A stretch of DNA of 64,000 nucleotides, taken from assembly GCA_029880545.1 (NCBI GenBank), contig JAOUOD010000007.1, positions 5,001-69,000 of the forward strand. The letters run 5' to 3'. Source of the stretch: Gammaproteobacteria bacterium (GTDB lineage: Bacteria; Pseudomonadota; Gammaproteobacteria; Acidiferrobacterales; SZUA-150). Shown here piece after piece: positions 47,958 to 56,738 of the stretch. The stretch's first letter is position 1. The number at the start of each line of letters is the position of its first letter. The notes under the pieces were generated by a model that saw only the letters and a list, made by a program, of their open reading frames with translations, was not told where the DNA came from and ran no database searches. A program made the translations under genes and the position numbers.

Positions 47958-48941
47958 ATGTTGGGAATATCCGCTGATTCAGGCAAGGCAATTATTGCCC
48001 GATACCGGGCAGGCGGCCTTGTTTGCCTGTTATTTGCTTTATTGCTGCCAGTCCATGCGCTGGCTGATTCCGGAAACAGAACCATACAGGTTGTTTTGAG
48101 TAAGTCCGGATCGGTTTACCAGGATTTTGCCACCCGCCTCGTTGCCAATATCGAATTGTCTGGCAGCCCGATCGTTGTTACCGTGGCCACCGATCCCGGG
48201 GCAGCATCGCCTGCTGTTCGACCATCGTTGTATATCCCTGTCGGTGTTCGCGCGCTGGAGGCGGTTGTACAGGATCGTGGCAATGTCCCGGTTATGGCGG
48301 CCCTGGTACCGCGCATTACATTTGAGGAATTGATCAAGAATTCCGACAAGGATTGTCGCAGCGGCAAGAGTTGCAGCGCGATGGTGCTGGATCAGCCTAT
48401 TGAGCGTCAAATAAGGCTGGTCGAGGCTTTATTTGGCGACAGTGGTGCCATGGGTCTGTTGACGACCCAGCGCTCCGAGCAGCTGGCGCGCAAATACATG
48501 GATAGCGCCAGGCGGCACCGGATACTGGCGGAAAAAGAAATCATCGAAACTGCTGATGATCTTGTGCCCGGCCTTGAGAGGCTGCTGAAACGCAGCCGTT
48601 ACCTGTTGGCCATACCTGATCCGGTAATATTCAATACAACCACCCTGAAACATATTCTGTTGACGACTTATCGCTATCGCCAGCCGGTGATCGCGTTTTC
48701 ACCGGGCTATGTCAAGGCAGGCGCATTGGCGGCGGTCTATTCGACACCGGAAGATGTTGCGGACGATATCAGCGCCTGGATCAATGGCTGGTTGTCATCG
48801 GGGGTGAACGGCCTGCCGGCACCCATGTCGCCAACAAGCTTCAGTATCGAATACAACGACTGGGTGGCCAGATCCCTGGGCATCAATATTGACAGCAAAT
48901 CCGTGTTACTGAAAAAGATCCGCGAAGGAAAATCCTCATGA
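47958..48941 (+). CDS. ABC-type periplasmic substrate-binding-like protein
   Basis: 327 aa with a hydrophobic export signal (about residues 18-36, ending ALA-DSG). The two-lobed fold of the ABC_sub_bind family is suggested by GAMGLLTTQRSEQLARKY, the segment YLLAIPDPVIFNTTTLKHIL and RQPVIAFSPGYVKAGALAAVYSTPEDV. No ABC permease or ATPase gene lies nearby, so it may serve as a ligand-sensing partner of the adjacent receptor and sensor. It overlaps the sensor gene by 4 nt (ATGA). Confidence 0.75.
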   Translation: MLGISADSGKAIIARYRAGGLVCLLFALLLPVHALADSGNRTIQVVLSKSGSVYQDFATRLVANIELSGSPIVVTVATDPGAASPAVRPSLYIPVGVRALEAVVQDRGNVPVMAALVPRITFEELIKNSDKDCRSGKSCSAMVLDQPIERQIRLVEALFGDSGAMGLLTTQRSEQLARKYMDSARRHRILAEKEIIETADDLVPGLERLLKRSRYLLAIPDPVIFNTTTLKHILLTTYRYRQPVIAFSPGYVKAGALAAVYSTPEDVADDISAWINGWLSSGVNGLPAPMSPTSFSIEYNDWVARSLGINIDSKSVLLKKIREGKSS

Positions 48942-50092
48942 AGGGCGGAATCCGGATAAAGCTGCAGCTGCTTTCGTTATTACCGGCATCACTGACCTTG
49001 TTGGTACTGCTGGTTCATTTTGGCTGGCAACAATACTCGTCCCTGGGCGACGCACTTCGTGAGCGTGGCAATGCCATTGCCCGGCAGCTGGCGCCGGCGT
49101 GTGAATACGGTGTTTTTTCCGGAAATCGGAAAATACTCCAGGGGCTTGCTGAAGCGGCCGGACGGGAAAAGGATGTGGCCCGGGTATTTGTATTTGACCG
49201 AAACGGTGACGTGCTGGCGTACGCGCCGATATCTCAGTCCATGCCGGACAGGTTATCGGATATCAGTGCGCCCCATGTGTACAAGGCAAGCATTCATGGT
49301 TCAGCGCTGGACGTGGACAGCGATGACATATACGGCATGGCGACGCATTCCAGGTCCGAGCGCAAGCTGATCGGTACCGTGCTTGTGCGCATGGATACCA
49401 GTCGAACCGATGGCGAACAGCGCTACGTGTTATTGCAAACGCTGGTGATATCCATAATAGGCCTGATTGCCATTGGCCTGCTGGCGCAACGAATGGCAGG
49501 GGACTTGTCCGTGCCGATCATGCGCCTGACCGAGTCAGTGGCTCGCATTGAATCCGGTGAACTGGGTCACCGTATCCAGGGTGACTTTGATGGCGAGCTG
49601 GGCGTGCTCGAACGGGCCATCAACCAGATGGCAAAAAGCATGCAAAGGTCCCGCGAGAAAGAACGGGAGAGTGCCGACGATGCATTGCATCTTGAGCGTA
49701 TCCGCGCCCAGGCAGCGCTGGATGCCATCAGTGATGGCGTCATTACTACAGACAGTCATGGTCGTGTCGTGTACATGAACCCGGCAGCGCGCGCGGTGCT
49801 TGATTGTGATCCTGACGGTTACGAGGGTGTATCGCTGTACGACCTGTTTCATCTGAAAGCGCCGAATGGACAGGGCGGTGATGTGTACCCGCTGGAAGCT
49901 TGCCTGCAGCGGGGCATGAAAGTCGAAAGTAACGGCAGCCACCTGCTTGTTAACCAGAACGGCGACAAGCGCCTGGTTCGTGATACGGCGTCACCGTTGT
50001 TTGACCGTAATGGCAATGTCTCCGGCGCCGTGGTTGTGTTCCAGGATATATCCGAACTCAAGAAACTTGCCGAAGCAGCATTGATTAGCTGA
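48938..50092 (+). CDS. Membrane sensor with HAMP and PAS domains, no output domain
   Basis: 384 aa. TM1 is about residues 10-28, a periplasmic sensory domain (CHASE8-like, with ARQLAPACEYGVFSGN) about 29-163, TM2 166-184, HAMP 185-240, a short helical linker, and a PAS domain about 255-375 (AISDGVITTDSHGRVVYMNP). In relatives the PAS domain is followed by a GGDEF, kinase or methyl-accepting part; here a stop follows VFQDISELKKLAEAALIS and the convergent uvrA ends 27 nt later. It is either a truncated diguanylate cyclase or a sensor that works through a partner protein. Confidence 0.8.
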   Translation: MKGGIRIKLQLLSLLPASLTLLVLLVHFGWQQYSSLGDALRERGNAIARQLAPACEYGVFSGNRKILQGLAEAAGREKDVARVFVFDRNGDVLAYAPISQSMPDRLSDISAPHVYKASIHGSALDVDSDDIYGMATHSRSERKLIGTVLVRMDTSRTDGEQRYVLLQTLVISIIGLIAIGLLAQRMAGDLSVPIMRLTESVARIESGELGHRIQGDFDGELGVLERAINQMAKSMQRSREKERESADDALHLERIRAQAALDAISDGVITTDSHGRVVYMNPAARAVLDCDPDGYEGVSLYDLFHLKAPNGQGGDVYPLEACLQRGMKVESNGSHLLVNQNGDKRLVRDTASPLFDRNGNVSGAVVVFQDISELKKLAEAALIS

Positions 50093-50119
50093 TCACAGTG
50101 CCCGGCGGTGACATGTCTC

Positions 50120-52969
50120 TCAGGCAGTGTGCTTGTGTTTCAGCTCCAGTATCGGCTTGAGAAAGCGTCCGGTATGTGACTCGGGAACATGGATAATGTC
50201 CCGTGGCGGGCCGGCAGCAATGATTTGTCCACCGCCATTACCGCCTTCCGGACCAAGATCAACCAGCCAGTCTGCAGTCTTGATGACATCAAGGTTATGT
50301 TCGATGACGACGACGGTATTGCCGTGGTCGCGCAAGGTGTGCAGTACTTCCAGCAGTTGCCGGATATCATGGAAATGCAGGCCGGTTGTCGGTTCATCAA
50401 GAATATAGAGTGTCTTGCCGGTATCACGCTTGGATAGTTCGCGTGACAGCTTGACCCGTTGCGCCTCACCGCCTGACAGGGTAGTCGCGCTTTGCCCAAG
50501 CGTGATATAGGAAAGTCCTACGGCCATCAGTGTATCGAGCTTGCGCTTGATCACCGGGATGGCGCTGAAAAATTCAGCTGCTTCTTCGACCGTCATGTTC
50601 AGCACATGGTGAATCGACTTGTCCTTGTACAGTACCTCGAGGGTTTCACGGTTATAACGCTTGCCCTTGCAGATATCACAGGGAACATAGATGTCCGGCA
50701 GGAAATGCATTTCCACTTTGATCAGGCCGTCACCCTGGCAGGCCTCACAACGGCCACCGCGAACATTGAACGAGAACCGGCCGGGATTGTAGCCGCGGGC
50801 ACGCGCTTCCTGCGTGCCGGCAAACAGTTCCCGAATAGGTGTGAACAGCCCGGTATAGGTGGCCGGGTTGGATCGCGGTGTACGACCGATAGGGCTCTGG
50901 TCGATATCCACGACCTTGTCAAAGTGTTCCAGGCCATCAATGCCATCACACGGTGCCGGCTCCAGGTTGCTGCCGTAAAGGTGTTTGGCCACCGAGGCAT
51001 ACAGGGTGTCATTGATGAGCGTGGATTTGCCTGACCCGGAAACACCGGTGATGCAGGTGAACAGGCCTACCGGAACTTCGCAGGTGACATTTTTCAGGTT
51101 ATTGCCGCGGGCACCACGTATGACCAGTTTGCGGCTGGCATCGTCCATGGTGGTGTTGGCAGGAACGGCAATGGCTTCGCGACCGCTGAGATAGGCGCCG
51201 GTCAGCGAACGCGGGTGTGCCAGTATGTCTGCCGGCGCACCCTGGGCGACGATCTCGCCACCATGAACACCGGCACCAGGGCCAATATCCAGCACGTGAT
51301 CAGCGCAACGAATGGCATCTTCATCGTGCTCAACAACAATCACCGTGTTGCCGAGATCGCGCAGGTGTTTCAGCGTCTCCAGCAGTCTTTCGTTGTCACG
51401 TTGGTGCAAGCCAATCGAAGGTTCATCCAGGACATACATGACGCCAACCAGGCCGGCGCCAATCTGTGATGCCAGGCGAATACGCTGGGCTTCGCCACCG
51501 GAGAGGGTGTCGGCGGAACGTACCAGGCTGAGGTAATCGAGACCAACGTTTACCAGGAAGCCGAGACGGGCGCCGATTTCCTTGAGTATCTTTTCGGCAA
51601 TGTCCGCGCGTTTGCCTTCAAAGCGGGCAGTGGTAACAAAGCCAAGCGCCTCCTTGATGGACATGCCCGAGATTTCATGCAGTGTGCGTTCATTGACAAA
51701 CACGTTGCGCGCTTCGATACGGAGCCGGCTGCCATGACATGCCTTGCACGGCTGTGTGCTCATGTGCTTGGCCAGCTCTTCGCGCACGCCGGTGGAATCG
51801 GTATCGCGATAACGTCGCTCCATATTGGGAATGACGCCTTCAAAAGGCTGCTTGCGCTTGTAGCTGTTGCCGCGCTCACCGAAGTAGGTGAAGTTAATGA
51901 GTTCATCGCCGCTGCCGTGAAGAATAATGTCGCGAACCTTTTTTGGCAGCTCCTCGAACGGCGTTTCAATGTTGAACTTGTAATGCTTTGCCAGTGATTC
52001 CAGCATCTGGAAATAAAACGCGTTGCGACGATCCCAGCCCTTGATGGCGCCCATGGGCAGGCCAAGGCTGGCATCGGAGACTATGCGATCGGGATCAAAG
52101 AACTGGCGCACGCCGAGACCGTCACAATCCGGGCAGGCACCGGCCGGGTTATTGAACGAGAACAGTCGTGGCTCCAGTTCCGGTAATGAATAGCCGCAGT
52201 GCGGGCAGGCATAGCGCGCCGAAAACAGCAGTTCATTGGTGCTGCTGCCATCGTCAGCAAGCACGGCAACACGGGCAATGCCATCACCCAGTTCAAGCGC
52301 GGTCTCAAAGGATTCGGCCAGGCGTTGTTGCTGACCGTCGCGTACAACAATGCGGTCGACCACGGCTTCAATGGTGTGCTTGAAATTCTTTTTCAGCTCC
52401 GGCGTGTCATCAAGACCGGTAATAATGCCGTCGATGCGTGCGCGGACAAATCCCTGGGTGCGCAGGCCTTCCAGTATATGCAAGTGCTCACCCTTGCGAT
52501 CCTGTACCAGTGGCGCCAGCAGCATCAGCTTGCTGCCTTCCGGTAACTCCATAACATGATCCACCATCTGGCTGACGGTTTGCGCTTCCAGGGTAATGGC
52601 GTGTTCCGGGCAGCGCGGCTCGCCGACGCGGGCAAACAGCAGGCGCAGGTAGTCATGAATTTCCGTAACCGTGCCCACGGTAGAGCGCGGATTATGTGAC
52701 GTGGCTTTTTGTTCAATGGAAATCGCCGGGCTCAGGCCTTCGATCATGTCCACGTCCGGTTTTTCCATCTGGTCCAGGAATTGCCGGGCATAGGCCGACA
52801 ACGATTCCACGTAGCGGCGCTGGCCTTCTGCGTACAGGGTGTCAAAGGCGAGCGAAGACTTGCCTGAGCCGGAAAGGCCGGTGATGACAATCAACTTGTC
52901 CCGCGGCAGGTCAACATCGATGTTTTTAAGGTTGTGGGTGCGCGCGCCGCGTATTCGCAAGGTATCCAT
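50120..52969 (-). CDS. uvrA: Excinuclease ABC subunit A
   Basis: 949 aa. Two ABC ATPase modules: Walker [20 protein letters not shown] near the N-terminus and [10 protein letters not shown] in the second half; ABC signatures LSGGEAQRI and LSGGEAQRV. Zinc sites CPHCG/CPDCDG and [16 protein letters not shown] are intact. It recognises bulky DNA damage with UvrB. With the divergent MFS gene and ssb it forms the same neighbourhood as in Pseudomonas. No clear LexA box is seen upstream. Confidence 0.98.
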   Translation of the reverse strand: MDTLRIRGARTHNLKNIDVDLPRDKLIVITGLSGSGKSSLAFDTLYAEGQRRYVESLSAYARQFLDQMEKPDVDMIEGLSPAISIEQKATSHNPRSTVGTVTEIHDYLRLLFARVGEPRCPEHAITLEAQTVSQMVDHVMELPEGSKLMLLAPLVQDRKGEHLHILEGLRTQGFVRARIDGIITGLDDTPELKKNFKHTIEAVVDRIVVRDGQQQRLAESFETALELGDGIARVAVLADDGSSTNELLFSARYACPHCGYSLPELEPRLFSFNNPAGACPDCDGLGVRQFFDPDRIVSDASLGLPMGAIKGWDRRNAFYFQMLESLAKHYKFNIETPFEELPKKVRDIILHGSGDELINFTYFGERGNSYKRKQPFEGVIPNMERRYRDTDSTGVREELAKHMSTQPCKACHGSRLRIEARNVFVNERTLHEISGMSIKEALGFVTTARFEGKRADIAEKILKEIGARLGFLVNVGLDYLSLVRSADTLSGGEAQRIRLASQIGAGLVGVMYVLDEPSIGLHQRDNERLLETLKHLRDLGNTVIVVEHDEDAIRCADHVLDIGPGAGVHGGEIVAQGAPADILAHPRSLTGAYLSGREAIAVPANTTMDDASRKLVIRGARGNNLKNVTCEVPVGLFTCITGVSGSGKSTLINDTLYASVAKHLYGSNLEPAPCDGIDGLEHFDKVVDIDQSPIGRTPRSNPATYTGLFTPIRELFAGTQEARARGYNPGRFSFNVRGGRCEACQGDGLIKVEMHFLPDIYVPCDICKGKRYNRETLEVLYKDKSIHHVLNMTVEEAAEFFSAIPVIKRKLDTLMAVGLSYITLGQSATTLSGGEAQRVKLSRELSKRDTGKTLYILDEPTTGLHFHDIRQLLEVLHTLRDHGNTVVVIEHNLDVIKTADWLVDLGPEGGNGGGQIIAAGPPRDIIHVPESHTGRFLKPILELKHKHTA

Positions 52970-53060
52970 GTCGTTTCCTGAACTGCAGTGAACCTGCTAC
53001 TATAGCCGCCCGCGACTACCGGCGCAAAACCGGTGAAGTACCAATAATTCAGGGCCAATT

Positions 53061-54431
53061 ATGCGACTACCCAGACAACCCATGAACCCGTTCGAGCGCC
53101 GGGCCGTAGCCGGTCTTGCCGGCATCTACGCCACGCGGATGCTGGGCCTTTTCCTGGTATTGCCAATCCTGGCCAACAGTACCCATAGCCTGCCGGGCTA
53201 TTCCGGTTTCATGGTCGGGCTGGCGCTGGGTATTTACGGATTAACCCAGGCCGTGTTCCAGGTGCCTCTCGGCGTAGCATCGGATTACCTGGGCCGCAAG
53301 CCGGTGATTTTTGCCGGCCTGGTGATATTTGCCCTGGGCAGCGTGGTCGCCGCCATGGCCGATACCATGGAGGGCATTATTCTCGGCCGTGCCTTGCAGG
53401 GCATGGGCGCCATTGCCGCCGCCGTGCTGGCGTTGGCGGCAGACCTGACCCGCGACGAGCAACGCACCAAGGCCATGGCGACCATCGGCATTACCATCGG
53501 CGCATCGTTCATCGTGGCCATGCCGATGGGACCGCTGCTGTGGTCGGCTATCGGCCTGTCCGGCATCTTCTGGTTTATCGCCGCGCTGGCCGTGCTGGGC
53601 ATGGTTGTTCTGGTATTTGTCATCCCGACACCCGTGCACACGCCACAGAAGCGTGAACTCAGCGTGGTGCGTCGGCAGTTTGTCGAAGTATTGCAGGACA
53701 AGAAGCTGTTGCGGCTCGATGCCGGTATATTCATTTTGCACAGCGTCATGACCGCCATGTTCGTGGTAGTGCCACTGGCGCTGGTGAAGTACGGCGAGCT
53801 GGCCGCCGATGATCACTGGCAGCTGTATGCGCCGGTCATGCTCCTGTCCATACTCGGCATGGTGCCGATGATTATTCTTGCCGAGCGCAGGCAAATGATG
53901 CGCAGCATGTTTGTCATTGCCGTGTTAATGCTGACCATTGCCCAGGCCATCCTGTACACGCGCCACCAGTCGCTGGCCGGCCTGGTCGCAGGCGTGTTCG
54001 TATTTTTTGTTGCCTTTAACTTTCTCGAGGCGTCACTGCCATCGTTGTTGTCGCGCATGGCACCTACTGCCGGGCGCGGCGCCGCCGTCGGTGTCTACAG
54101 CAGCTTCCAGTTCCTCGGCGCCTTTACCGGTGGCGTAATCGGTGGCTGGGTATTCAACCGCTACGGCATCGGATCGGTGTTCGTATTCTGCACCCTGGGG
54201 TTACTGGCCTGGTTTGTCATCGCCCTCGGCATGCCCAGGCTGGAACAACTGGTCACCCGTACCATCAAGGTGAATGTCGCCAACGAAGCCGCCGCCAGTG
54301 CCCTGGCCGAAGAACTGGCCCGGATCGCCGGCGTCCGTGAAGCCGTGGTCATACTTGAGCAGGCCACCGCCTATATTAAAGTAGACGAGAGTCGGCTGGA
54401 CGAAGCCGCCCTGGCCCGGTACCAGGCCTAG
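53061..54431 (+). CDS. MFS transporter, YajR-like
   Basis: 456 aa with twelve membrane spans. Motif A between TM2 and TM3 is seen as GVASDYLGRKPV. After the last span a soluble C-terminal domain of about 60 residues (from about IKVNVANEAAASALAEEL) resembles the ferredoxin-like YAM domain of E. coli YajR. The substrate is unknown; a proton-driven exporter is likely. In Pseudomonas an MFS gene also separates uvrA from ssb. Confidence 0.85.
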   Translation: MRLPRQPMNPFERRAVAGLAGIYATRMLGLFLVLPILANSTHSLPGYSGFMVGLALGIYGLTQAVFQVPLGVASDYLGRKPVIFAGLVIFALGSVVAAMADTMEGIILGRALQGMGAIAAAVLALAADLTRDEQRTKAMATIGITIGASFIVAMPMGPLLWSAIGLSGIFWFIAALAVLGMVVLVFVIPTPVHTPQKRELSVVRRQFVEVLQDKKLLRLDAGIFILHSVMTAMFVVVPLALVKYGELAADDHWQLYAPVMLLSILGMVPMIILAERRQMMRSMFVIAVLMLTIAQAILYTRHQSLAGLVAGVFVFFVAFNFLEASLPSLLSRMAPTAGRGAAVGVYSSFQFLGAFTGGVIGGWVFNRYGIGSVFVFCTLGLLAWFVIALGMPRLEQLVTRTIKVNVANEAAASALAEELARIAGVREAVVILEQATAYIKVDESRLDEAALARYQA

Positions 54432-54433
54432 AT

Positions 54434-54540
54434 CGGCAGGTTGGCCCGGCGCGAAGCCGGGGCCGCAGCCCCCCGGCCTGCCTGGCAGCACGTTCAAAAT
54501 CCGCCGTGCCTGGCCGGCCGTAGCCGGGCCGGCAATCCCT
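54434..54540. repeat. GC-rich inverted-repeat cluster between MFS gene and ssb
   Basis: GGCAGG (54436-54441) and CCTGCC (54477-54482) enclose nested pairs (CCGG/CCGG-type), and a second hairpin forms from GGCCGGCC and GGGCCGGC near 54514-54533. No T tails follow. It may end the MFS transcript or be a degraded palindromic repeat. Downstream, TTGTCT and TAGACT 18 nt apart (54581-54610) may be the ssb promoter. Confidence 0.4.
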
Positions 54541-54693
54541 CCGGCTAACTACCTCAAATTACTTGGAAAATTCGCCGTTGTTGTCTTGCCCTGAAAAATC
54601 GGGCTAGACTGCACGCGTGCCGCGGAGGTGTTGAAAGTGCCGGATGGTCCGAAACTGAGTACTCCGCGATGAATCGATGAAAGGAGAAATACG

Positions 54694-55137
54694 ATGGCAC
54701 GTGGAATCAATAAAGTAATCCTGGTTGGCAATCTCGGCAAAGATCCCGAAGTTCGTTATTCCGCTGGTGGCGCTGCAATCGCCAACGTCTCGCTGGCAAC
54801 CGCCGAATCCTGGAAAGACCGCAATACCGGTGAAAAGCAGGAACGCACCGAGTGGCACCGCGTGGTGTTTTTCGGCCGCCTCGCCGAAATCGCCGGCGAA
54901 TACCTGAAAAAGGGCGCCCAGATTTACGTCGAAGGTCGCCTGCAAACCCGCAAGTGGCAGGACCAGCAGGGCCAGGACCGCTACACCACTGAAATCGTTG
55001 CCAATGAAATGCAGATGCTCGGCGGTCGTTCCGGCGCCGGTGATTTTTCAGCACCTGCCGGTAATGGCGGTGGTTACTCAGAGCCCGCGTCGGCACCGGC
55101 GGCCGCCGGTGATTTTGATGACGATATCCCGTTCTGA
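54694..55137 (+). CDS. ssb: Single-stranded DNA-binding protein
   Basis: 147 aa. The OB fold opens [20 protein letters not shown] and contains the [18 protein letters not shown] segment. A short Gly/Ala/Pro-rich linker leads to the acidic tip DFDDDIPF that recruits partner proteins. RBS AAGGAG at 54680-54685. Confidence 0.97.
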   Translation: MARGINKVILVGNLGKDPEVRYSAGGAAIANVSLATAESWKDRNTGEKQERTEWHRVVFFGRLAEIAGEYLKKGAQIYVEGRLQTRKWQDQQGQDRYTTEIVANEMQMLGGRSGAGDFSAPAGNGGGYSEPASAPAAAGDFDDDIPF

Positions 55138-55164
55138 GTGGTTTGTTTTGGTTTGATGGAGGAG

Positions 55165-55184
55165 CCCCGCAATGCGGGGTTTTT
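55165..55184 (+). terminator. Intrinsic terminator after ssb
   Basis: CCCCGC, loop AAT, GCGGGG, TTTTT. A short stable hairpin with T tail 27 nt after the ssb stop. Confidence 0.88.
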
Positions 55185-55208
55185 CTTTTGTCCGTTCCGG
55201 GCAATGTC

Positions 55209-55263
55209 GACTGTTATTTCGACCGGGTTGTCATTTCGACCGAAGGGAGAAATCTTTCTTGAT
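55209..55263 (+). repeat. Short TTTCGACCG direct repeat
   Basis: TTATTTCGACCG and TCATTTCGACCG occur 15 nt apart, the second followed by AAGGGAGAAATCTTTC. This looks like part of a dispersed intergenic repeat; it sits directly outside palindromic element copy A. Confidence 0.4.
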
Positions 55264-55318
55264 GTGGTCGGCTGCGCCGACAAGCCCTAAAAGCTATTAC
55301 GCGCTACCCGCGCAGGGG

Positions 55319-55509
55319 TCCATTTCTTTTGCTCGTCCAAAAGAAATGGACGAAAGAAAACGACGCCCCGCTGTCCTTAACCGTCTTGGCCTGGTGGCGC
55401 GCCTTCACGACAAATCCGCTCAGAACTCGCCGGCCCGGCTTCGCCGGTCTCGGGCTCAAACATGCCGAGCGGATTTCGTTCCGGCCCGCGCCACCGCCAA
55501 GACAAGGAC
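55319..55509 (-). repeat. Palindromic element, copy A
   Basis: Reads in the direction opposite to copy B at 57743-57909. It has a 13-bp hairpin (55319-55350; arm TCCATTTCTTTTG), a conserved GGGGCGTCGTTTTCTTTCG segment, and a large imperfect palindrome (55373-55509). The palindrome arms contain GTCCTT, GTCTTGGC, GGTGGCGCG and AAATCCGCTC and their complements. The centre shares TGTTTGAGCCCGAG-type and GGCCGGCGAGTTCTGA sequences with copy B. No transposase is encoded, and short open frames here are not genes. Confidence 0.8.
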
Positions 55510-55643
55510 AGATGGGAGGAAACCCTCGAGCCCAGGTTTAGAACGGGTTTAATAGGAAAGAGCCTGTTCTTCAGACAAATGGCTGCCTATCTCGCAATCG
55601 CGAATACCCCTAAAACCGGTGTTCCAACTTATGAAACCAGTGT

Positions 55644-55649
55644 TATACT
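55644..55649 (+). promoter_or_regulatory. Possible -10 element ahead of the PIN-like gene
   Basis: TATACT within an AT-rich stretch, with TTCCAA 16 nt upstream as a poor -35. It lies about 100 nt before the start codon and just before two perfect palindromes. The rest of the 55510-55748 gap shows no gene. Confidence 0.35.
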
Positions 55650-55678
55650 AATTATTAATGTACTAAAAGTGTCGTTAA

Positions 55679-55697
55679 ATAGTATGCGGCATACTAT
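55679..55697. promoter_or_regulatory. Palindrome 1, operator-like
   Basis: ATAGTATGC, G, GCATACTAT: a perfect 9-1-9 inverted repeat between the presumed promoter and the PIN-like gene. Confidence 0.5.
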
Positions 55698-55704
55698 ATT
55701 GAAA

Positions 55705-55721
55705 TAGGAAGCCGCTTCCTA
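55705..55721. promoter_or_regulatory. Palindrome 2, operator-like
   Basis: TAGGAAGC, C, GCTTCCTA: a perfect 8-1-8 inverted repeat whose centre is 25 nt from that of palindrome 1. It ends 7 nt before the GTTAGCC core site. Confidence 0.5.
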
Positions 55722-55728
55722 ATGTACT

Positions 55729-55735
55729 GTTAGCC
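55729..55735 (+). other. Integron-type core site GTTAGCC
   Basis: GTTAGCC is the exact complement of the GGCTAAC boxes that begin the two attC-like sites downstream. It lies 13 nt before the first start codon, the usual layout at the 5' edge of an integron cassette. Confidence 0.5.
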
Positions 55736-55748
55736 TTCATGGGGGGTT

Positions 55749-56717
55749 ATGAGTAAGCCTTTAATTTACATCGATCAAAATATCATCGGATTGCAGTTGC
55801 AGGGTATTATCAACCTGAGCAAGCGAGATGATGTAATTTGGGTTTACTCAAAGGAGCACTTTGCAGAGATTCGACGCTCTAATGAACCTGAGAAATATTT
55901 GAGTGTGCTCGATGCTATAGATGCAAAATTATTAGACATTGTTCTTGACGAAAATTGGAAGATTACTGGCGAAGCCAGGTTAATTGAGAACGGAACCCCA
56001 TATGAACATTATGATAGTTACATTGAAGAAACCGGGGATGTAGATGTCGATGACACCATTTTCGACCCATTCCAGGTATGGGTTAACGGCGGTGGAGACG
56101 AAGGCCCATTAAAGGATCTCTCTGAAAAATTCGCACAGCAAATTTTAAAACTCACTTCTGACTTGCCTTTTGATACTACCGAAATGACCGACAAGGTTAT
56201 GCATATAAAACCCGAATTTGATTCCATGGTCGATGAAATGATATCAAATGGGAATGATATTCATAAAACTAGGTCAGCTTTCGGAGATGAGAAAGGTGCT
56301 ATCGGTAGTGTTTCAGGCGAGAAACAGATTGAGAAAATTTGGGAAATAATATCTCCAACGATGCAGGGGGCCGATATTAGTTGTGATCATTTTTTTGGTT
56401 TTGATCCTATCGAAAATCAAGGTTACGAAATTTGGCCAATTTATCTAGGAATAATTGGATGCAATTCGATGCTTGATATATTAGGTTTTCAAGCAGAGAA
56501 AAAATGCAGAAAACTTAACAAAATTCATAACGTAAGAAGTGATGCCGGTCATATAGCGATGGGGGCATATTGCTCAGCAATCATATCTGAGGATAAACGT
56601 TTAGTTAAAAGAGCAAAGGCCATCTATGAATATAAGAAAATAGGAACTTCTCCTATTCTGGTAACACGAGAGGCTAACAAGCCAATCCAGCCGACCGCTG
56701 ACGCGTCGGCTGATTGA
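55749..56717 (+). CDS. PIN-like domain protein, putative nuclease, in an integron-type cassette
   Basis: 322 aa, not a family I can name. The pattern fits a PIN-like nuclease: an early acidic residue in LIYIDQN (D9), SKEHFAEIRR (E36, E40), and near the end SDAGHIAMGAYCSAIISEDK (D265, D282) followed by RLVKRA, where PIN proteins place their last metal-binding acids. The final 15 residues (EANKPIQPTADASAD) are encoded by the attC-like hairpin and are probably not functional. Base composition is clearly richer in A and T than in the neighbouring housekeeping genes, a sign of transfer. GGGGGG (55741-55746) may be the ribosome site. Defence, toxin or RNA-processing roles are all open. Confidence 0.65.
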   Translation: MSKPLIYIDQNIIGLQLQGIINLSKRDDVIWVYSKEHFAEIRRSNEPEKYLSVLDAIDAKLLDIVLDENWKITGEARLIENGTPYEHYDSYIEETGDVDVDDTIFDPFQVWVNGGGDEGPLKDLSEKFAQQILKLTSDLPFDTTEMTDKVMHIKPEFDSMVDEMISNGNDIHKTRSAFGDEKGAIGSVSGEKQIEKIWEIISPTMQGADISCDHFFGFDPIENQGYEIWPIYLGIIGCNSMLDILGFQAEKKCRKLNKIHNVRSDAGHIAMGAYCSAIISEDKRLVKRAKAIYEYKKIGTSPILVTREANKPIQPTADASAD

Positions 56718-56727
56718 AGCGTGGTCC
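56672..56727 (+). other. attC-like recombination site 1
   Basis: Starts GGCTAACAAG. The stem is CAAT-(C bulge)-CAGCCGAC (56683-56695) with GTCGGCTG-ATTG (56705-56716), loop CGCTGACGC. A single extrahelical base in one arm is a hallmark of attC sites. The right core should read GTTAGCC-like but reads GTGGTCC, so it is decayed or rearranged. The upstream gene stops inside the site. Confidence 0.65.
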
Positions 56728-56738
56728 ATAAAGAACCT

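Noticed and set aside
52970-53060. LexA box ahead of uvrA
   Set aside because: CTGAACTGCAGTGAAC lacks the CTGT-N8-ACAG pattern.
55172-55552. 126-aa frame in the repeat region after ssb
   Set aside because: It lies on the terminator, dispersed repeats and palindromic element, with no protein-like features.
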